DNA of 64,000 nt from Fodinibius sp964490705 (GTDB lineage Bacteria; Bacteroidota; Rhodothermia; Balneolales; Balneolaceae): positions 14,104 to 78,103 of the forward strand of contig CAZBCG010000013.1 in assembly GCA_964490705.1 (NCBI GenBank), given 5' to 3'. Made by a program: the position numbers and the translations under genes. The notes under the pieces were generated by a model. That model searched no databases and had not been told where the DNA came from. It saw only the letters and a program-made list of their open reading frames with translations. Each line of letters begins with the position of its first letter. Position 1 is the first letter of the stretch. Shown piece after piece: positions 1-8,607 of the stretch.

Positions 1-91
1 TTTTGAGTTTACTGGTCTATTTGTTGATAGATTATAATTTCGTCCTGTTTCTTACATGCTGGGACGTATCCTCGATACGCATTTTACGATT

Positions 92-1210
92 TTACGCCAG
101 TTCCTTTTTTCCTTCTTTAATCATATCCATGAACTGGTCGAAAAGATATCGTGAGTCGTGCGGACCAGGCGAAGCTTCGGGATGATATTGTACTGACATA
201 CCCGGGAAGTTTTTGAATCGTAATCCTTCGATGGTGTCGTCATTAAGGTTCAAATGCGTTACTTCCACTTTGGATTCATCTAGTGCATCTTCGTCAACGG
301 CGAAACCGTGATTTTGCGTCGTAATTTCTACTAATCCGGTTTCTAAGTTTTTGACGGGATGATTTGCTCCGCGGTGTCCCACATACATTTTCTTAGTAGA
401 GATTCCCTCCGAGAGCGCCATCAGCTGGTGTCCCAAGCAGATTCCGAAAATCGGCTTCCCGGTGCTTTTGGCATAATTCACAACATCGAGTGCATATTCA
501 CTGGTAGCATTGGGATCGCCCGGGCCATTGCTGAAAAAGAATCCGTCGGGACCCCATTGCTTTAGCTCTTCGATATATTCACCTTTGGCCGGGAATATGC
601 GCAGCGTGCAGCCGCGATCCACAAAGTTGTCAATAATGCTTTGCTTGATGCCGTAGTCGAAGGCGGCCACTTTAAAGGGACCGTCGCTGTGCACAGTTTC
701 AGGTTCTTTTCGAGTGACTTCCGTGGCAAGTTCAAGGCCTTCCATATCATCCCAATTGCGTGCTTTTTTGACCAGTTTATCTTCGTCGAGCTCGGTGGAT
801 GAGATGACGGCATTCATCACGCCTTTGCTCCGGATGTGGCGGACCAGCTTGCGCGTATCCACACCGCTGATACCCACGAGTTCGTTTCGTTCGAGATATT
901 CCTGGAGGTTGCCGTCGGCCTGTGGATTGCTGTGCTCCCACGAAAAGGAGCGAACGATAAGTCCGGCAATCATCGTTTTGCGGGCTTCGTCGTCGCGGCT
1001 CATGGTACCGTAATTCCCGATATGGGGATAGGTCATCATCATAAGCTGGCCGTAGTAGCTGGGATCGGTGAAGATTTCCTGGTAGCCTACCATGCTGGTG
1101 TTGAAACATAACTCACCGCCGGTAGTACCTTTTTTGCCAATGGCAAAACCATGTTCTACGGTACCGTCGGATAGTGCAATGATAGCTTTATCTCTGGGAT
1201 ATTGAGACAT
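92..1210 (-). CDS. carA: Carbamoyl-phosphate synthase small (glutaminase) subunit
   Basis: CarA hydrolyses glutamine and passes ammonia to CarB for carbamoyl phosphate, the precursor of pyrimidines and arginine. The 372-residue protein has the usual length. Residues 1-150 form the CarA-specific N-terminal domain; residues 180-370 are a class I glutamine amidotransferase with SNGPGDP (227-233), nucleophile Cys258 in GICLGHQ, and the His343/Glu345 pair in HPEASPG. The start at 1210 gives the expected MSQYPRDKAIIALSDGT amino end. carB is not in the window. An intrinsic terminator lies about 40 bases upstream (1252-1287), so carA probably has its own promoter or a leader there. A short inverted repeat (CGTATC/GATACG, about 64-78) lies just past the stop. 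Confidence 0.97.
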   Translation of the reverse strand: MSQYPRDKAIIALSDGTVEHGFAIGKKGTTGGELCFNTSMVGYQEIFTDPSYYGQLMMMTYPHIGNYGTMSRDDEARKTMIAGLIVRSFSWEHSNPQADGNLQEYLERNELVGISGVDTRKLVRHIRSKGVMNAVISSTELDEDKLVKKARNWDDMEGLELATEVTRKEPETVHSDGPFKVAAFDYGIKQSIIDNFVDRGCTLRIFPAKGEYIEELKQWGPDGFFFSNGPGDPNATSEYALDVVNYAKSTGKPIFGICLGHQLMALSEGISTKKMYVGHRGANHPVKNLETGLVEITTQNHGFAVDEDALDESKVEVTHLNLNDDTIEGLRFKNFPGMSVQYHPEASPGPHDSRYLFDQFMDMIKEGKKELA

Positions 1211-1251
1211 GTCGAGAAAAGTCGTGTTTTGAGGTATTCGAGATTAGGTAT

Positions 1252-1287
1252 AAAAAAAATCCGACAACGAATGCGATGTCGGATTTC
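1252..1287 (-). terminator. Intrinsic terminator upstream of carA
   Basis: AAATCCGACA and TGTCGGATTT form a 10-bp stem with a 10-base loop, followed on the minus strand by a run of T. It would end transcription from the small zinc-ribbon gene before carA. Because it sits in the probable carA leader, attenuation of carA is an alternative reading. Confidence 0.7.
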
Positions 1288-1514
1288 AAAAAGGGGAATG
1301 ATGTGCGTGGTATCTGGTGCCAGCCAGATAATAATTCATTTTGTTTTGGGCAGTGTGATCTGCCGTCAGCTGTAACGGACGCTTCGTAGAAGGTCAAGTG
1401 TTAAAGTGTTGTTGTCGGTCGTTACTGTGCGTACTGGACTAATTCCAGCGCAAAACTGTATTAAAATACGAATTGAACGTTCTATTTTCAACGGAATTTT
1501 TGGATGAATTTCGG
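1288..1514. other. Gene-free spacer upstream of carA
   Basis: Together with the terminator this is a 304-base stretch without a convincing gene. Short open frames cross it on both strands, but they run through the terminator hairpin and resemble no family. I see no tRNA and no riboswitch fold I recognise. Confidence 0.5.
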
Positions 1515-1715
1515 TTACTGAGACTGCCGGCTTTGAATAATGAATTTGTCGTTCCATTCGTCATACGAAACCGAAAGCTTGTTGGGGCGGCAACAAACTT
1601 GGCAGTCTTCGATATAGGTTTGTGTATTACCCTGTGAGGGATCTACGAAGGTGTGATTGCATTCGCCGCAATAGGCGCAGTGGTATTCGGCGGATGTGGT
1701 ACTTTGTGGTTTCAT
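1515..1715 (-). CDS. CPXCG-type cysteine-rich zinc-ribbon protein
   Basis: A 66-residue protein with two cysteine pairs: CAYCGEC near residue 13 and CQVCCRP near residue 38, separated by a hydrophilic stretch containing VDPSQGNTQTYIEDC. This matches the small Cys_rich_CPXG family (zinc ribbon, function unknown), where the usual first motif is CPYCGE. Here alanine replaces proline. It is most likely a soluble cytoplasmic zinc-binding protein. It stands alone between a repeat-bearing spacer and the carA leader. The family call is good; the cellular role is unknown. Confidence 0.85.
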   Translation of the reverse strand: MKPQSTTSAEYHCAYCGECNHTFVDPSQGNTQTYIEDCQVCCRPNKLSVSYDEWNDKFIIQSRQSQ

Positions 1716-1784
1716 AGATTAAGAAGATAAAATAAATGTTCATTTTTTCATTCAAGAAAAAACAAACAACTTACAGCATTAGTA

Positions 1785-1872
1785 TAACCACAGAGGATAC
1801 AGAGGTAACCACGGAGTTTCACAGAGAAAATGGAATTGTTCTCTGCGAAATCCTCAGTGTGCCTCTGCGGTT
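1785..1872. repeat. Family C intergenic inverted repeat (CACAGAGG type)
   Basis: Left arm: AACCACAGAGG, then further CAGAGG and CACAGAGAA units. The right arm is the approximate reverse complement (TTCTCTGCGAAA, CCTCAGTGTGCCTCTGCGGTT). Together they make an imperfect palindrome of about 88 bases between the zinc-ribbon gene and the end of the next gene. Only one copy is in the window. Confidence 0.75.
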
Positions 1873-1880
1873 CAAAGGTA

Positions 1881-2237
1881 TTACCTATTAGCTTGCTGTT
1901 CAGCAAAAAATGTATCCGAAAACAGGTAGCCGGCTAATGTTGTGAGTCCCCCCGCCAGCCCGCCGATGAGCACGGTAATCAAAATTACAAGCCACGAATG
2001 CGGTAAGCTAAACAGATTAGCAATACGTTCGGTTAGGATGCCATTATTACCAAGATGGATAAGCAGCGATTGGAGAAACCACAATCCGCCAATGCCCAGG
2101 AAGCCATATCCAAAAGCGTGACTTCCCGATTTACCAAGTTGGGCACCGAGCACCAATCCGGGAATGGCAATAATCCACCAGGGGAAAATGAGGCTCAGCA
2201 ACCAAGCCGTAAGGGCAAGTAAGAGTGCTAAAATCAT
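1881..2237 (-). CDS. Small integral membrane protein of unknown function
   Basis: I do not recognise a family. The 118 residues are almost entirely hydrophobic, with about four predicted membrane segments (roughly residues 2-20, 22-40, 45-65 and 80-105) and a short polar tail ending in EQQANR. The start lies 6 bases after the penicillin acylase stop, so the two are almost certainly co-transcribed and may share envelope localisation. A repeat lies immediately downstream. Confidence 0.75.
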   Translation of the reverse strand: MILALLLALTAWLLSLIFPWWIIAIPGLVLGAQLGKSGSHAFGYGFLGIGGLWFLQSLLIHLGNNGILTERIANLFSLPHSWLVILITVLIGGLAGGLTTLAGYLFSDTFFAEQQANR

Positions 2238-2243
2238 AACCGG

Positions 2244-4670
2244 TCAATTTAAGGTGATCGTGTAATCCAGAGAGTCTGTCTTAGCGGGCGGATGCTTCAT
2301 AAACCAGAGTGGAAAGAGTTCACCATTTTTCCATTCGTCCACCATATTGTCATAGTTTTTGGAGCCCGGATTCCCTGACTGTCCGCCGGGATAAATGCCC
2401 CACGCTTTCAATTCGGGACCCAGTTGCACAACCATCCGCCAAGAGGGCCCGTGACTGCCACGTATCGCATTGACCGACTCTGCACCGCCGCTGGTAAACA
2501 CGTTTTCGCGTTCCAGTCCGGGCAGTTGTCCGACGTGTCCTAAATCCGTGTCATTTACATAGCCCCATTTCCAGTTTTCGCCGTAGGTTCCAAACTCACG
2601 CTGCAAATTCTGTATAGCTCTATCAAAGGATGCATTGATTAATTGTTCAAGCGTTTCGTTTTCGGGCGTATCGACATCATTGTACCATTTGCTGGTGGGA
2701 TTATTGAGCACAAACATCGCGGTTTGATCCCGGGCCGGACGTTGTAGCGGTATATCCGTTTGAGCGTATTCGTCCTGCCAAATAGCATCATACAGTTCAT
2801 CCCACCAGTATTTAAAGACCGAAGGAGCAATGAGTTCACCCTTATTTTCGTACTCCCATTCGCGAAGTGACTGCAATGCATTTTCTTGGGGATGTGATAG
2901 CGAATCGGTTTTCAGGTGTTCGAGCATGGTCGGCAGTACGTCGCTTGCATGATAGCTGAACACATCCAGTTGCAGCTGCTGCATATCTTTTGGGGTGATG
3001 TTATCCATAGCGGCCAGCCGATCGTTGATGCGGTGACCGCGTTCGTAGGGAGCAAAATCATCATCCAGATAATAGGGATAAGTTTCTCCGGTGGGATCTT
3101 GGTTGGCGGAGCTCACAAAGCCGCGCTCCGGATTTTTGACATACGGAATCTGCTCGAAGGGAATCCAGCCCTGCCAGTCATATTTGGGATTGGAACCATC
3201 GCTAATAAACCGTCCTTGCTCGTACCATTTAAGCGGATATTTACCGGCCACAGTGAGCGCAATATTGGTGCTGTCGGCAAAAACCCAGTTCTGTGCCGGA
3301 CTTTCGAAATGCCGCAAGGCCTGCCGATAATCATCATAATTTTTCGCTTTGTTGACTTCCAGGAAGTAGCGCATTTCATTGGATTTTTCGAAGGCAATCC
3401 ACCGCATGGCGTGGTATTTGGGGATGCTGGAACGAAGCGACTCACCGTCGGACGTTTGCGTTACGGGACCGTGATGGGTATAGGTGACCGTGTCAACTAC
3501 TGTTGGCTGTCCCTTTACCTTAATTTTTTCGATGCGTTCGGTGGTTGGTCGCCATTCGCCGTCGTATTTGTATTCCGAAAGGGTGGAGTCGCGAAACGTA
3601 ATTTCGTACCAATCCCACACATCGGCGCCCACGTTGGTCGTGCCCCAGGCCACGTTCTCATTAAATCCAACGATAACCGTGGGTGCCCCCGGCAGTGAAA
3701 CGCCCATCGTATTTTGGTCGGGGCTGTGTAGTTGTACAGCGTACCAGATAGAAGGCAGGCTCATTCCAAGGTGTGGATCGTTGGCCAAAATCGGGTAGCC
3801 ATTGTCCGTTTTGGCTCCGCTTACCGCCCAGTTGTTGCTGCCGTTGTTGGGATCCGGTTGAAAGGGAGAGACGCTGTCAACGATGGAGGGAGTAAACGAG
3901 TCATCCGGTTTATCGGGACTTAAATCCTCAAAATCCCACTCTTTACTTTCCGGGATAATGGGATCGGTCAGCGGATGGTTGAGATCGAGCACTTGGCTGA
4001 TAAAATCATCCCCGAAAAAAGCGCGGGTGTTGCTCATGCGCAGATCGGAGTTTCTGCCGGCCAGCGTATAGGTCATGTTTTTGAGCAAAAGGGCCGTTTT
4101 GAGCGGTGTCCATTCTTCGGGACTGTAATCCAGCACTTTGTATTCCAGCGGATACTCTCGCGGTTCGAGCTGATCGATCCAGGCGTTGACGCCTGCAGCA
4201 TATGCGTTAACCGCTTTGGCGGTGGCGGGATCTTGCATCAATCCATCTAGCGCTTGTTCGGCTGCATAGCCCATGCCAATGCGACGCTGATGTCGATCAT
4301 ATTGAAGCGTTCGCGAGCCCAGAATTTCGGAGAGGCGTCCTGCTGCAGCGTGCGTTTGCAGCTCCATCTGCCACAGCCGATCTCGTGCAGTAATGTATCC
4401 CTGAGCGAAATAGAGATCGCGATTGTTGGAAGCAAAAATGTGGGGAATCTGGTGCTGATCAAAAGATATCTTTACAGAATCAGAAAGAGCATCATCAATC
4501 GTAAAATGTTGATTGTTCGGTTGATTGGTTTGGGCATTGGCCCAGAATCCGCTTTGGGGACTGAAAAATGAACCCAGCGGCGGGGCCGGACCTAGTGGAA
4601 CAGATAATAATATAAAAAGTGCTATTGTTGAGACGGCCGCAATCGACAGCCGAAAATATTTTTTCCCCAT
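2244..4670 (-). CDS. Penicillin acylase family protein (Ntn hydrolase)
   Basis: An 808-residue member of the penicillin amidase (peptidase S45) family, which cleaves amide bonds of beta-lactams, acyl-homoserine lactones or other N-acyl compounds. Residues 8-27 form a signal anchor. The alpha-subunit region follows, then the precursor processing site before Ser278 in GSNNWAVSG, whose serine becomes the N-terminal nucleophile after autocleavage. The NDPHLGMSLPSIWY segment at about 295-308 is also typical. The protein is probably periplasmic. The length fits the family. It heads a two-gene unit with the small membrane protein. The substrate cannot be told from sequence; quorum-signal acylase and peptide amidase are both possible. 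Confidence 0.93.
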   Translation of the reverse strand: MGKKYFRLSIAAVSTIALFILLSVPLGPAPPLGSFFSPQSGFWANAQTNQPNNQHFTIDDALSDSVKISFDQHQIPHIFASNNRDLYFAQGYITARDRLWQMELQTHAAAGRLSEILGSRTLQYDRHQRRIGMGYAAEQALDGLMQDPATAKAVNAYAAGVNAWIDQLEPREYPLEYKVLDYSPEEWTPLKTALLLKNMTYTLAGRNSDLRMSNTRAFFGDDFISQVLDLNHPLTDPIIPESKEWDFEDLSPDKPDDSFTPSIVDSVSPFQPDPNNGSNNWAVSGAKTDNGYPILANDPHLGMSLPSIWYAVQLHSPDQNTMGVSLPGAPTVIVGFNENVAWGTTNVGADVWDWYEITFRDSTLSEYKYDGEWRPTTERIEKIKVKGQPTVVDTVTYTHHGPVTQTSDGESLRSSIPKYHAMRWIAFEKSNEMRYFLEVNKAKNYDDYRQALRHFESPAQNWVFADSTNIALTVAGKYPLKWYEQGRFISDGSNPKYDWQGWIPFEQIPYVKNPERGFVSSANQDPTGETYPYYLDDDFAPYERGHRINDRLAAMDNITPKDMQQLQLDVFSYHASDVLPTMLEHLKTDSLSHPQENALQSLREWEYENKGELIAPSVFKYWWDELYDAIWQDEYAQTDIPLQRPARDQTAMFVLNNPTSKWYNDVDTPENETLEQLINASFDRAIQNLQREFGTYGENWKWGYVNDTDLGHVGQLPGLERENVFTSGGAESVNAIRGSHGPSWRMVVQLGPELKAWGIYPGGQSGNPGSKNYDNMVDEWKNGELFPLWFMKHPPAKTDSLDYTITLN

Positions 4671-4714
4671 CCCATTAATAATTATTGGTGGGAGTTTTGC
4701 AAAACCAAATTAGA

Positions 4715-4799
4715 ATGTCATTCTGAACTTGTTTCAGAATCTAAACAAACAGTTAGTTGTAATTTAACTCGAGATCCTGAAATAAATTCAGGATGACAC
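4715..4799. repeat. Family A palindromic repeat, copy 1
   Basis: Starts ATGTCATTCTGAA, has an internal TTTCAGAATCT, and ends GATCCTGAAATAAATTCAGG then ATGACAC. The outer ends are inverted copies of each other and each half is itself a hairpin built on CTGAA/TTCAG. It lies upstream of the penicillin acylase gene. Confidence 0.85.
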
Positions 4800-4886
4800 T
4801 AGGGATTTTGCAAGGCTCCCTCATGATCATAGATTAAGGTTTCGCTTTTAGTTTCTTAAAAATTTGTCACTTTCTACTGATTTTCG

Positions 4887-5783
4887 TTACCAGAGTAGCA
4901 TCTTCATGCAAAAGACGCTGCCACCGCTCTTGAGAAATTCATAGGTGCTTACTTCGTGCACCGAAAAGCCGGCATCACGCAGGTTTTTGTTGACATCAGT
5001 ACAGCCCTGCTGAATAATCACGTTTCGCCCGTCGGGGCACGAGGCATTACAGGCAAACAGTTCTTCGGCCTCATACTTGGATGCTTTAATCACCCGATCG
5101 AACATTTTGTGTATCATTTCGAGTCCCTGCTCGGTAAAAGCTTCGGGATAGATAAGGGCTGTGTTTTTATCCAGTACGCACAGGCAGGTATCCAAGTGGT
5201 AAAACGACTCATCGACGAGCTCGAGAGCAATCACCGGGATGTCAAAGGTATCAGAAATAGTTTTGTAGGCTTCTATGGAGGAACGATATCCGTAACCACC
5301 CCACAGCAGACGCTTGCCGGTATGCCAGATCGCATCGCCGCAGCCTTCGAAGTCGCTGATTTCATCCTCGTCAAGATAGTGCATTTCGTAGCCGTGTTGA
5401 CGGTACCACTGCTCAATATAGGGCACTTCGTCTTTGCGCTGATCGGCATGCATGATGCTCATGAAAACGTGTCGCTTGCCGTTTTCGTCGATATAGGGCA
5501 GGCTCTGGTTGGCACAGAACACCATATCTGGCAGCCCTTCCTGATCCTCAATCACATTTACATTGATGCCGACCTGATCGAAGAGCGAGCGGACGAGCTC
5601 CCATTCGTTGTTAGCTGCAATTTTGTCCACTTTGCCCACTTGGTCGGCCATATGAGGGTTGATCACATAATCCACCGAAAAGTGTAGCGGTCGAACCATC
5701 AGCACATCGGTAGGGAGCGGCATTGACGGAATATCATCCACAAAAAAATCGAGCTGATCGACAGATGTAATTACTTGCGCCAT
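4887..5783 (-). CDS. Dimethylargininase/arginine deiminase-like amidinotransferase-fold enzyme
   Basis: A 298-residue member of the guanidine-modifying superfamily (arginine deiminase, DDAH, glycine amidinotransferase). Visible active-site residues are Glu146 and Asp150 in FEGCGD, His196 in YHLDTC, and the C-terminal nucleophile Cys292 in GGSVFCMKM. These are the positions used to attack the guanidinium carbon of arginine or methylated arginines. It is cytoplasmic with no signal peptide. The length fits the DDAH-like branch rather than full-length ADI (about 400 residues). It is monocistronic, with a repeat-bearing spacer downstream. Hydrolysis of arginine or dimethylarginine to citrulline is inferred; an ornithine-forming arginine dihydrolase is an alternative. 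Confidence 0.85.
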   Translation of the reverse strand: MAQVITSVDQLDFFVDDIPSMPLPTDVLMVRPLHFSVDYVINPHMADQVGKVDKIAANNEWELVRSLFDQVGINVNVIEDQEGLPDMVFCANQSLPYIDENGKRHVFMSIMHADQRKDEVPYIEQWYRQHGYEMHYLDEDEISDFEGCGDAIWHTGKRLLWGGYGYRSSIEAYKTISDTFDIPVIALELVDESFYHLDTCLCVLDKNTALIYPEAFTEQGLEMIHKMFDRVIKASKYEAEELFACNASCPDGRNVIIQQGCTDVNKNLRDAGFSVHEVSTYEFLKSGGSVFCMKMLLW

Positions 5784-5903
5784 AGAGAGTAAACTTGATT
5801 CCAGTATGTCAGAAGGGTTTGACTAATAAATCAGGGCTCCTAAGATAATCATTTGTAGCAAAGAATAAACTATTGGGCAAAACATTGATTAGTTTTGTAG
5901 GTT

Positions 5904-6845
5904 TTGGATGAAGAAATTACTGCTATGCTTTTAGATCACGAACTGTTATCACAATTAGCGCCGCTGGAGCTGCGGGCCCGAAAGATTGTTGAGGGTTTTA
6001 TCTCGGGATTGCACAAGAGTCCGCATCACGGATTCAGCGTGGAGTTTGCCGAGCACCGTCCCTACAATCCCGGCGATGAAATCAAGCATATCGACTGGAA
6101 GGTGTATGCGAAGACCGAGCGGCTGTTTGTCAAAAAATATGAGGAGGAGACCAATCTCCGCTGCTACGTATTGCTGGATACCAGCAGCTCGATGTATTAT
6201 AAATATTTTAGCCCGTGGACGAAGCTGCGCTATGCCATCCATTTTGGTTCGTCGCTGATGTACCTGATGCACCGCCAGCGCGATGCCTGTGGGTTGGTGA
6301 CCTTTGGCGAAGAGATTACCAATTTTATTCCGGCTAAGTCATCCTACTCTCATCTTCGGATGATTTTTTCAGAGTTCGAGCGTCTGCTGGATGAGGAGGA
6401 ATCGCAGGATCAGGAGCAACGCAAAACAGCTACGGCCAAAGTGCTGCACGAGGTAGCAGAGCGCCTGAGCCATCGCAGTTTGGTTGTCGTACTTACCGAT
6501 CTGTTTGAGAATGTAGATCAGCACGACCAGCTGATTTCTTCGCTTAAGCATTTGCGTCATCGAAAGCACGAAGTATTATTATTTAATGTGCTGGAAAATA
6601 AAAGTGAGCGCGAACTTGATTTCCCCGATCGCCGACTGGTGATGCAGGATATGGAAACAGGATCGCAAATGGAAGTGGTGCCCGCGCAGATTCGTGAGGA
6701 CTATCAGAAAAAAGTAGAAGAGCTCACCCATCGCTTTAAGATGGCGTGCAGTGAATTCCAGATCGATTTCGAACAACTTGACACGCAAAGCGAATTTGAC
6801 CTGGCATTATTGGCTTATTTGAATAAGCGTAAACGGTTGGGCTGA
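5904..6845 (+). CDS. DUF58 domain protein with vWA-like fold
   Basis: A 313-residue DUF58 protein. The signature EFAEHRPYNPGDEIKHIDW is near residues 49-67, followed by KKYEEETNLRCYVLLDTSSS, whose DxSxS is a metal-ion-dependent adhesion-site motif. The C-terminal half is a von Willebrand A-like fold. Family members usually act with MoxR AAA ATPases, but no moxR gene is next to this one. The frame opens at TTG 5904, and ATG 5925 (MLLDHELLSQ) is an equally plausible start. A TAGTTTTG element at 5890-5897 resembles the Bacteroidota -7 box and would put the transcript start near 5904, favouring ATG 5925. There is no signal peptide. Confidence 0.92.
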   Translation: MDEEITAMLLDHELLSQLAPLELRARKIVEGFISGLHKSPHHGFSVEFAEHRPYNPGDEIKHIDWKVYAKTERLFVKKYEEETNLRCYVLLDTSSSMYYKYFSPWTKLRYAIHFGSSLMYLMHRQRDACGLVTFGEEITNFIPAKSSYSHLRMIFSEFERLLDEEESQDQEQRKTATAKVLHEVAERLSHRSLVVVLTDLFENVDQHDQLISSLKHLRHRKHEVLLFNVLENKSERELDFPDRRLVMQDMETGSQMEVVPAQIREDYQKKVEELTHRFKMACSEFQIDFEQLDTQSEFDLALLAYLNKRKRLG

Positions 6846-6952
6846 AATAACTTGTAAGAAAAATGCAATATCTAAAAAGTTTCGGTGTTAAACTACTCTC
6901 ACATAAAGGAGTGAGTAGCTCTCTAACTATTTTCAATTAAATTATTGACACT

Positions 6953-7399
6953 ATGACATCAAAAATAAAGAAGTTTGTTTCAGCGTCGTTTGCAGTATTA
7001 TTAGTAGTGGCCTTTAGTGCTAATGTTTCTTTTGCACAGGGACAAGTGCAGCAAGGACAATCTCAGGGTGAAACCGTTGTCGATAAAGTAAATGACAATG
7101 AGGATACATCTGACTTTGCTGACCTATTAGAGCAATCTGGTTTTGCTCAAGTATTGGTAAAGCAGGGGCCATTTACTGTGCTTGCCCCTAGTAATGATGC
7201 ATTAGCAGAAGGAGATGTTGATGTAGAATCGGCAAAAGAGAACCAGAATCAAGCAAAGCAAGTTGTGCAAAATCACTTGTATCAAGGCGAAATTTCAGCG
7301 GATGAAGTAGAGTCTACTATGGGTGTTGGAGTTCAAGACGCAGATGAATCCGCCGCTAACGGTGTTGTTTATACTGTCGATCAAGTAGTAACTCGATAA
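6953..7399 (+). CDS. Secreted fasciclin (FAS1) domain protein
   Basis: A 148-residue protein with a signal peptide (residues 1-28, cleavage after SFA) and a single short FAS1 domain from about residue 42 to the end. The H1 motif is GPFTVLAPSNDAL and the H2-like region is NHLYQGEISADEV, ending in GVVYTVDQVV. FAS1 domains mediate adhesion at the cell surface. The domain here is about 105 residues, shorter than the usual 130-140, with the middle loop trimmed. The mature part is rich in Gln, Glu and Asp. The upstream spacer has an inverted repeat CTACTC/GAGTAG at 6893-6918. A strong bidirectional terminator follows the gene. Confidence 0.88.
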   Translation: MTSKIKKFVSASFAVLLVVAFSANVSFAQGQVQQGQSQGETVVDKVNDNEDTSDFADLLEQSGFAQVLVKQGPFTVLAPSNDALAEGDVDVESAKENQNQAKQVVQNHLYQGEISADEVESTMGVGVQDADESAANGVVYTVDQVVTR

Positions 7400-7433
7400 A
7401 TAGTTCTAACAATTTTTTAGGTTTATAAAGATT

Positions 7434-7463
7434 AAGGCTCTCCTTTCGGGGAGGGCCTTTCTT
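7434..7463. terminator. Bidirectional intrinsic terminator between fasciclin and SDR genes
   Basis: AAGGCTCTCC and GGGGAGGGCCTT pair around a TTTC loop, with T-rich sequence after it on the plus strand and A-rich sequence before it. It serves both convergent genes. Confidence 0.85.
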
Positions 7464-7466
7464 ATA

Positions 7467-8261
7467 TTAGGTTACATTTGAATTTCTGAGCAATTTCTTA
7501 AGCAAGCGTGGAAAAAACCGTTTCAAATAAATGCCCCATATCTCTTTACCGCCAATATAGATTTCATCCTGACCTTTCGTGATTTTGGGCAGTAGTTTTC
7601 GTACAAATTTATTGGCCGGCATCCCTTTTTGTTGTCCCTTGCCCATTTTGTTATGCTTACTGCCGTCGCCCTCGAGGGCGTTTTTGGTGACATTTGTTTT
7701 AATAAAACCCGGACAAACGAGCGATATTTGAATGTTATCATCATACACTTCTTGACGCAGACAATCGAAGTAGCCATGCAGTGCATGTTTAGAGGCCGCA
7801 TAAGTCGATCGCAGTCGCGTGCCCAATTTGCCCATCACGCTGCTGGTAACTACAATATGCCCAGTTTGACGTTCAATCATTGAAGGCAGTACTGCTTTGG
7901 TGAGCGTGATTGATCCAAAGAAGTTGATTTCCATTACTTTGCGGACTACGGCAATATTAGTTTCGATCGCCTCAGATCGCTGGCTGATTCCTCCGTTATT
8001 AAACAGGTAGTCGATGTGCCCATACAGTTCGAGAGCTTGCTTGGCTTTTTGGGGAAGCTCCCTCGTTTGGGCCAGATCGAGCGGGACGATGTGAATATCT
8101 GAGGTATCACCGGCACAATTTTGTTTTACTTTTTCCAGTACTTCCTGGCGTCGGGATGATAAAATGAGTTTTGCCCCGCGCTTATGCAGCGCATAGGTAA
8201 GGGCTTCGCCAATCCCCGAAGAGGCCCCGGTAATCCAAACGACGTTATCTTGAAATGACAT
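7467..8261 (-). CDS. Short-chain dehydrogenase/reductase (DHRS7-like)
   Basis: A classical SDR of 264 residues. The nucleotide-binding TGASSGIGEA is near residues 12-21, NNGG near 89, the catalytic Ser in VVTSSVMGK near 140, and the YxxxK pair in TYAASKHAL near 153. It is a cytoplasmic NAD(P)-dependent oxidoreductase. The C-terminal LKRFFPRLLKKLLR is basic-hydrophobic and could touch the membrane, as in DHRS7-type members. The frame opens with TTG at 8264, but the ATG one codon on (8261) is the better start. Its substrate is unknown. Confidence 0.9.
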   Translation of the reverse strand: MSFQDNVVWITGASSGIGEALTYALHKRGAKLILSSRRQEVLEKVKQNCAGDTSDIHIVPLDLAQTRELPQKAKQALELYGHIDYLFNNGGISQRSEAIETNIAVVRKVMEINFFGSITLTKAVLPSMIERQTGHIVVTSSVMGKLGTRLRSTYAASKHALHGYFDCLRQEVYDDNIQISLVCPGFIKTNVTKNALEGDGSKHNKMGKGQQKGMPANKFVRKLLPKITKGQDEIYIGGKEIWGIYLKRFFPRLLKKLLRNSNVT

Positions 8262-8607
8262 CAATCTAAGTTTAAGAAAAATTTTGTTTTTTCTGTAAAA
8301 GCACTATGTCATTCTGAATTATATGCTGAATGAAGCCTGCGTAGCCTAAGCTACTTCAGCGACAGAGCGCGCTCAGTATCTTTTCAGAATCTTAAAATAA
8401 TCTTCTGTCAGGGCGACCCTGAAATGAATTCAGGACGATATGCTGCTGATTCTCAAAATGGGTAATTGATACAAGCATGACAAGAGTAATTTTTACCTCA
8501 AAGCAGAACTATTCAGATACTCTGGAAAGTTTGGTATCTTTCTATATGATCAACGATTGATATACAATTACTGTTAGGTATCATTCTTGTAAGAAAAAGG
8601 TATTATT
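8262..8607. other. Divergent intergenic region with a repeat
   Basis: A 346-base gene-free stretch between the SDR and response-regulator genes, which are transcribed away from each other. It holds the family A copy 2 repeat, and the remaining 150 bases before 8608 must carry the promoter of the two-component operon. I see no clean -33/-7 pair. Confidence 0.5.
8306..8440. repeat. Family A palindromic repeat, copy 2 (enlarged)
   Basis: Begins ATGTCATTCTGAA and ends in CCTGAAATGAATTCAGGACG. It is longer than other copies because the first half carries about 55 extra bases (GAAGCCTGCGTAGCC, GCTACTTCAGC, GCGCGCTCAG) with their own short inverted repeats. This suggests insertion of one repeat into another. 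Confidence 0.7.

Noticed and set aside
1188..1557. Two short minus-strand frames upstream of carA, considered as a leader peptide
   Set aside because: They overlap the terminator hairpin and each other, with no run of regulatory codons for arginine or pyrimidine control.
2916..3698. 260-codon frame antisense to the penicillin acylase gene
   Set aside because: The acylase has intact catalytic motifs in the other frame; this is a shadow of its codon pattern.
6945..6950. TTGACA just before the fasciclin ATG, considered as a -35 box
   Set aside because: It is 2 bases from the start codon, so it cannot drive this gene, and the group uses a different promoter pattern.
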